9,991 nt of DNA from Candidatus Colicola coprequi (GTDB lineage Bacteria > Bacteroidota > Bacteroidia > Bacteroidales > Paludibacteraceae), in assembly GCA_018065765.1 (NCBI GenBank), contig JAGHSR010000038.1:1-9991 (forward strand), read 5' to 3'. The translations under genes and the position numbers were made by a program. The notes under the pieces were generated by a model that was given only the letters and a program-made list of their open reading frames with translations, did not search any database and was not told the origin of the DNA. This document shows positions 6,206-9,991 of the stretch, in pieces. Every line of letters starts with the position of its first letter. Positions within the stretch are counted from its first letter, which is position 1.

Positions 6206-7363
6206 TTATGAATAGATTTCTACATCCTCGCGTGTGATAGTGTCTGCTGCCAAGATAATGAGTCGTTCCACTACGTTTCTCAACTCACGTATGTTGCCTG
6301 TCCATGAACGAACTTGCAGCGCCGTGATGGCATCAGGGGAAAAGGCCTTCACTTTCCAACCTTGCTCTTGGCAAATCTGCTCGGTAAAATAACTTACCAA
6401 TGCCGGTATATCATCCTTTCGTTCATCCAATGTGGGCACATGGATAGGAATGACATTGAGACGGTGAAACAAATCTTCGCGGAATGTCCCTTTGGCTATT
6501 TCTGCCGATAAATCCTTGTTGGTGGCAGCCAACACACGCACATTGACATGGATGGTTTTGTCACTGCCAACGCGTGTTACTTCGTTTTCCTGCAATGCAC
6601 GAAGCACTTTGGTTTGTGCTTCCATAGACATATCGCCTATTTCGTCAAGGAAAAGAGTTCCTCCATCGGCTTGCTCAAACTTACCGGCACGGTCTTTGAC
6701 AGCTCCGGTAAAAGCCCCTTTGGTGTGCCCAAATAGTTCACTCTCAATCAACTCGGATGGGATAGCCGCGCAATTGACTTCCACCAGCGGACACCTGGCG
6801 CGATTGCTTTCAGCGTGAATGAGACGTGCGACCACCTCCTTGCCGGTACCATTGGCACCGGTGATGAGCACGCGTGCTTCGGTGGGGGCTACCTTACTTA
6901 TTATCTCGCGTACGCGCATGATAGGAACCGAACTTCCTATCATCTGGCATTTGCTATCTACTTGTTTTTTCAGCACTCGGATTTCTTCTGTCAGAGCCTT
7001 GTTCTCCAAGGCATTCTTGGTGGTGACGAGCAGTCGATTCAAATCCACTGGTTTTTCCAAAAAATCGAACGCTCCCAATTTAACGGCTTCTACAGCTGTT
7101 TCTATGTTTCCGTGACCCGATATCATCACAATAGGGCAGGGTATAGGTGTGTCACCCATTTTTAACTGGGTCAGAAGTTCCATTCCATCCATCCCGGGCA
7201 TCTTAATGTCCGTATAGATTAGGTCGTAATGTCCTGAGCGGGCTTTTTCCAAACCGGCAGTGCCATCTTCTGCCACATCTACGGAATAGCCTTCGGCAGA
7301 TAGGATGTTTTTAACCACGCTACGTATTGCACGTTCATCGTCTATGATTAGGATTTTTGCCAT
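6206..7363 (-). CDS. NtrC-family sigma-54 response regulator lacking a DNA-binding domain
   Basis: This 385-residue regulator has two domains. A receiver domain (1-120) carries the acidic pair D8/D9, phospho-acceptor D52 in YTDIKMPGMDG, S82 and K104. An AAA+ sigma-54 activator domain (about 140-370) carries Walker A GANGTGKE (169-176), the sigma-54 contact loop GAFTGA (216-221), Walker B FLDE (238-241), the arginine-finger region REDLFHRL (295-302) and NIRELRN at 357-363. The protein ends about 20 residues later, so the usual Fis-type helix-turn-helix is absent; recF starts 3 bases after the stop, leaving no room for it. FlgR of Helicobacter is a known regulator without this domain. I chose the ATG at 7363, where MAKILIIDDE fits the family start; a longer frame would begin at a TTG inside the -7 promoter box. 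No partner histidine kinase lies in the window. Confidence 0.93.
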   Translation of the reverse strand: MAKILIIDDERAIRSVVKNILSAEGYSVDVAEDGTAGLEKARSGHYDLIYTDIKMPGMDGMELLTQLKMGDTPIPCPIVMISGHGNIETAVEAVKLGAFDFLEKPVDLNRLLVTTKNALENKALTEEIRVLKKQVDSKCQMIGSSVPIMRVREIISKVAPTEARVLITGANGTGKEVVARLIHAESNRARCPLVEVNCAAIPSELIESELFGHTKGAFTGAVKDRAGKFEQADGGTLFLDEIGDMSMEAQTKVLRALQENEVTRVGSDKTIHVNVRVLAATNKDLSAEIAKGTFREDLFHRLNVIPIHVPTLDERKDDIPALVSYFTEQICQEQGWKVKAFSPDAITALQVRSWTGNIRELRNVVERLIILAADTITREDVEIYS

Positions 7364-7390
7364 AAATGCTTTGTCTGTCACAAATTCGTG

Positions 7391-7422
7391 CAAAAGTACA
7401 AATTTATTTTGGTACGTGCAAA
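7391..7422 (-). promoter_or_regulatory. promoter of the response regulator-recF unit
   Basis: On the minus strand TTTG (7419-7422), 20 bases, then TACTTTTG (7391-7398), a TAnnTTTG match. Transcription would start near 7385, about 20 bases before the ATG at 7363. Its -33 box lies inside the spacer of the divergent promoter for the 829-residue protein. Confidence 0.7.
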
Positions 7423-7438
7423 TTTTTTATTACCTTTG
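7408..7438 (+). promoter_or_regulatory. promoter of the 829-residue secreted protein gene
   Basis: TTTG (7408-7411), 19 bases, then TACCTTTG (7431-7438). The predicted start near 7444 gives a leader of about 42 bases before the ATG at 7487. The element overlaps the divergent response-regulator promoter between 7408 and 7422, so polymerase could probably not sit on both at once. Confidence 0.7.
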
Positions 7439-7486
7439 CCGTGTTTTTGTAGCAACTGACAACGTATAACGCAATTATAGTAAAAA

Positions 7487-9976
7487 ATGAAAAAAAATCT
7501 CTCTCTCTTGATGCTAATGGCGATGGTAGTAGGTCTGTATGCTGCTCCAGTAGCCTCGAAACACAAAAAGGTTTCCAAATCTACTTCTCGTATGGAGTTA
7601 GTACAAAAACAAAAAGTCGCTCGCAAAGCCCCAATGGCTGCGACTGTTACCTTTGAACCTGCCGATTTTGCCGGTCAAGGAACGGAAGGAACAGGTGGTC
7701 CTGTATCCGTTAAGAAAGGCGGAGTAACCGTTTCTACGGATATGGGTTTTGGTCATAGAGCGTACAATCCTAATACGCAAAAAAGTGATGGCGCCCCAGA
7801 CCAATTTCGTGTTTATAAAGGTGGCACACTGTCGATTGCTGCTTCGGTTACGATAACCAAGATTGAGTTTACGTTTGAAGACGATAAGGATGGTTTTTTA
7901 GAGACATCTTACACACCTAATTCAGCTTCATGGTCTGAGACATTAAGTGCCCAAGCACGTATCTCCTTAATCGTGGTTACGTTAGATGGTGACACCCCTA
8001 CGCCTCCCACACCAGCGAGTGACACAATTTATTCCGTTATCAATCACCCGATGGTACTTGACTCCATCGCTGATTTTGGATGGATCTATGTAAGTGGCGA
8101 AAACGAAGAATATGGACTTAGCGTCCAAGTTAATACGAATCATCTGTATGGCGAATACACCAATGATGATATTGATATGGAATATACGATGTTAATCGAT
8201 TGGACTGCTTACGAATATGTGGACATCGAATCAGTTCCTTCCGTAGCGATTGCTCAAGTCGCTGACACGCTCCGTTTCACGGCAACCATTAAAGCTACTG
8301 ACGGTATGGTGTATATCATTACGCTCAATGACTTTGTCACTCAACCTACAGGCGAGACAACATATGTGAACATTATGCTGCCTGAAGTATATGATGAAAC
8401 AGAAACCGAAGGTTGGTTTCAGGCAATGGGCTATGACCTGGCCGGTGAATATTACGCTTCGTTCTGTGTCAATACTACCGAGCTGTTTGGAACATTTACC
8501 ACCAATGATATTGACTGGGAATATACCAGCGTGTATATTGGTGAAACCGCCATTCAGTTGGATAAGAAAAGCTTGACTATTTCCGTTTCCACCGCAGGCG
8601 ATACCATTGTTTATTACGGCGAAGCTTATGATGTAGCAGGTATGAAGTGGGTTATTACAATGAAAGACTTTACTCCCACGCCCACCGAGGTCATAGATTT
8701 AGTTACCATTGAGGCTACCGGAGAATACAGCGCTGAGGACGGCGATTACTATGCGCAGGGTACTACCGAGAATGGAGACCAAATCTCGTTGGATATCTAC
8801 ATGGATAAACTCGCTTCCGATACCTTCACGTTGGATGATATTGAGACATACTATTCCGGCATTATGTTAGCTACCGGCCAATTGGTTGAATTCTATTCTG
8901 CTAATATCACCTTAACCGTAGAAAGTGGCAATGTGCTCATCGAGGCGGTTATCATTGGTCGTGATGTTAAACAATACAATGTAACTATGGAGATTGCAGG
9001 TTCTCAACCCAGTGGAGGTAACACCATCGTTATCGCTGATTACGCTACTACCAGCTTCACGACGATTGATGGCGCTTATACCATAACTTCTGATGCTAAT
9101 GGCGGAACTGCGCCAGCTTACAACACGACCAGTTCAGACCTGCGTCTGTATGCCAAAAATACGTTGACACTGACCAAAAATATCAAAAATGGTCCCATGA
9201 CGGAGGTCGTCTTTAGTATCTCTTCTAAGGGTTTGGCTCGTCAGGCAGAGATTGCCGTTTCAACGGGCAAAATCACATCGTATGACATGACGAATGCCAC
9301 TGTTACTTGGCAGGGAAATGCTTCGGAGATAATCTTCACGGTTGGCGAAAAAGCTACATACGGAAGCGATGGCTCCTCTAAAGCCGGTCAGTTTGACTTC
9401 ACGGCTATCACTATCTCATCTGAAGGCGGTGATGTGCCTCCTACACCTATTACCGAAACAGAAATCAAAGACTTGGTGTATGCCGATGCTATTTACTATG
9501 AAGAAGATGGTAATCACTATTGGGATTTCGATTTGTACAACGATTCCACCGAAGATGGCTATGTCTATCCTGACTTATATCTGATGGCGGCTGACCCTGC
9601 TACCAGCAAAACATCCATTGCCGGTACTTATCTGTTAGGCTATGCCGTGTATTATTCGAGCGCAAAGGATTCTGTGGAGACAGACGAAATGAATCCTGTA
9701 GGAACGCTCACTATCAGCCATGTTAGTGGTGATACCTATCGTTTCCAAGGTTCATTTGTCGGCACGGACACCAAAACATATACCTTCAATGTTACTGTAG
9801 ATGTGGCAGCGTACGACTGGGACAATGAAGTTGACATTATCCTGGATGAGGGTGGAGATTCTTCTCTTGACGAAACGGCAACGACTGCTAAACCCGTTAA
9901 GTTCATGAGGAACGGACAAATTTATATCCAGCGTGGCGACGAAGTGTTTACGCTAATGGGAACTATTGTTAAATAA
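7487..9976 (+). CDS. large secreted repeat protein of unknown function
   Basis: This 829-residue protein is not recognised as a named family. Residues 1-20 form a signal peptide (MKKNLSLLMLMAMVVGLYAA), followed by a strongly basic stretch (24-48) unlike the acidic remainder. Domain A (about 52-167) and domain A' (about 513-645) look related: each has an FRVY/LRLY strand, a 'TLSI/TLTL' strand, a 'TKIEFTF/TEVVFSI' strand, and an SW/TW near the end. Three repeats of about 105 residues (178-283, 290-395, 401-503) lie between them and a fourth, more diverged one (656-773) follows A'. Short linkers rich in Pro and Thr separate several domains (PTPPTP, TPTPTE, VPPTP). The tail at 804-829 resembles that of the esterase. 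I see no catalytic motif; an adhesive, binding or structural surface role is a guess. It is the only gene on its strand here and ends 15 bases before the window edge. Confidence 0.9.
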   Translation: MKKNLSLLMLMAMVVGLYAAPVASKHKKVSKSTSRMELVQKQKVARKAPMAATVTFEPADFAGQGTEGTGGPVSVKKGGVTVSTDMGFGHRAYNPNTQKSDGAPDQFRVYKGGTLSIAASVTITKIEFTFEDDKDGFLETSYTPNSASWSETLSAQARISLIVVTLDGDTPTPPTPASDTIYSVINHPMVLDSIADFGWIYVSGENEEYGLSVQVNTNHLYGEYTNDDIDMEYTMLIDWTAYEYVDIESVPSVAIAQVADTLRFTATIKATDGMVYIITLNDFVTQPTGETTYVNIMLPEVYDETETEGWFQAMGYDLAGEYYASFCVNTTELFGTFTTNDIDWEYTSVYIGETAIQLDKKSLTISVSTAGDTIVYYGEAYDVAGMKWVITMKDFTPTPTEVIDLVTIEATGEYSAEDGDYYAQGTTENGDQISLDIYMDKLASDTFTLDDIETYYSGIMLATGQLVEFYSANITLTVESGNVLIEAVIIGRDVKQYNVTMEIAGSQPSGGNTIVIADYATTSFTTIDGAYTITSDANGGTAPAYNTTSSDLRLYAKNTLTLTKNIKNGPMTEVVFSISSKGLARQAEIAVSTGKITSYDMTNATVTWQGNASEIIFTVGEKATYGSDGSSKAGQFDFTAITISSEGGDVPPTPITETEIKDLVYADAIYYEEDGNHYWDFDLYNDSTEDGYVYPDLYLMAADPATSKTSIAGTYLLGYAVYYSSAKDSVETDEMNPVGTLTISHVSGDTYRFQGSFVGTDTKTYTFNVTVDVAAYDWDNEVDIILDEGGDSSLDETATTAKPVKFMRNGQIYIQRGDEVFTLMGTIVK
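8018..9805 (+). repeat. four related beta-rich protein repeats (R1-R4)
   Basis: R1 is at 8018-8335, R2 at 8354-8671, R3 at 8687-8995 and R4 at 9452-9805. R1 and R2 are closest, sharing TNDDIDMEYT versus TNDIDWEYT and ending in 'VYIITLNDF' versus 'KWVITMKDF'. R3 keeps TLDDIETYYSG and 'QYNVTMEI'. R4 is longer and keeps only the G-T-Y, GTLTIS and TYTFNVTVDV parts. The R1/R2 similarity is partly visible in DNA near 8160-8190 and 8503-8535. Confidence 0.65.
9023..9421 (+). other. domain A', apparent second copy of the N-terminal domain
   Basis: Residues about 513-645 of the 829-residue protein, placed between repeats R3 and R4. The first copy is encoded at 7640-7987. Corresponding landmarks are LRLYAKNTLTL, MTEVVFSIS, TVTWQGNASEIIFTVG and a final FTAITIS. 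The first copy is shorter and seems to lack the loop before the tryptophan strand. The relation rests on reading strand patterns by eye. Confidence 0.5.
9896..9973 (+). other. C-terminal tail motif of the 829-residue protein
   Basis: Residues 804-829 contain KFMRNGQIYIQRGDEVF and end LMGTIVK. They align without gaps to the final 26 residues of the esterase (coded at 75-152). The shared pattern is K-aromatic-hydrophobic-R-x-x-Q-hydrophobic-aromatic-I, then an aromatic residue and a Gly five residues from the end. Confidence 0.5.
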
Positions 9977-9991
9977 AAGACAACCCAATAT

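Noticed and set aside
6206..6260. Possible frameshift that removed a C-terminal DNA-binding domain from the response regulator.
   Set aside because: recF begins 3 bases after the stop with a proper N-terminus, so no leftover helix-turn-helix coding sequence can follow.
6492..7165. Long open frames on the plus strand opposite the response regulator (up to 116 codons).
   Set aside because: They are antisense shadows of a strongly conserved AAA+ and receiver coding region and have no promoter or recognisable product.

Overview
The window looks like chromosomal DNA from a member of the Bacteroidetes, most likely the Bacteroidales. Four promoters match the phylum's TTTG-N19/20-TAnnTTTG consensus, no Shine-Dalgarno-like sequence stands out before the genes, and the proteins have a Bacteroidales character: an InlB-type 'Listeria-Bacteroides' repeat protein, a lipoprotein serine hydrolase, a large repeat-rich secreted protein, and RecF with the phylum's HKDD variant. 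I cannot assign a genus. There are no tRNA or rRNA genes, insertion sequences, CRISPR arrays or phage genes.

Layout from left to right. (1) 72-2207, minus strand: a secreted modular SGNH esterase with two InlB-type repeats around a Big_2 domain. Beyond its 3' end, 1-53 may hold the start of another minus-strand gene. (2) 2208-2429: an intergenic region with two divergent, well separated promoters. (3) 2430-5133, plus strand: a two-gene unit. It encodes a dihydropyrimidine-dehydrogenase-type FMN/Fe-S protein with an extra N-terminal ferredoxin module and, one base later, a lipoprotein serine hydrolase of the class C beta-lactamase fold. (4) 5120-7363, minus strand: an NtrC-type sigma-54 response regulator followed after 3 bases by recF. 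recF converges on the hydrolase gene and overlaps its 3' end by 14 bp. (5) 7364-7486: a short divergent region where the two promoters interdigitate. (6) 7487-9976, plus strand: an 829-residue secreted protein with a duplicated outer domain, four related beta-rich repeats and a C-terminal tail motif.

I see no single pathway joining all the genes. The cytoplasmic part is a pyrimidine-reductase-like enzyme, a DNA repair ATPase and a regulator. The envelope part is an esterase, a lipoprotein hydrolase and a repeat protein. The most notable links are: a similar 26-residue C-terminal tail on the two otherwise unrelated secreted proteins; a sigma-54 activator that ends without a DNA-binding domain and is tightly coupled to recF; a PreA-like enzyme fused to the ferredoxin module normally found on its PreT partner, without PreT's flavin domain; and overlapping divergent promoters. 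I did not find a coherent, clearly new multi-gene system.
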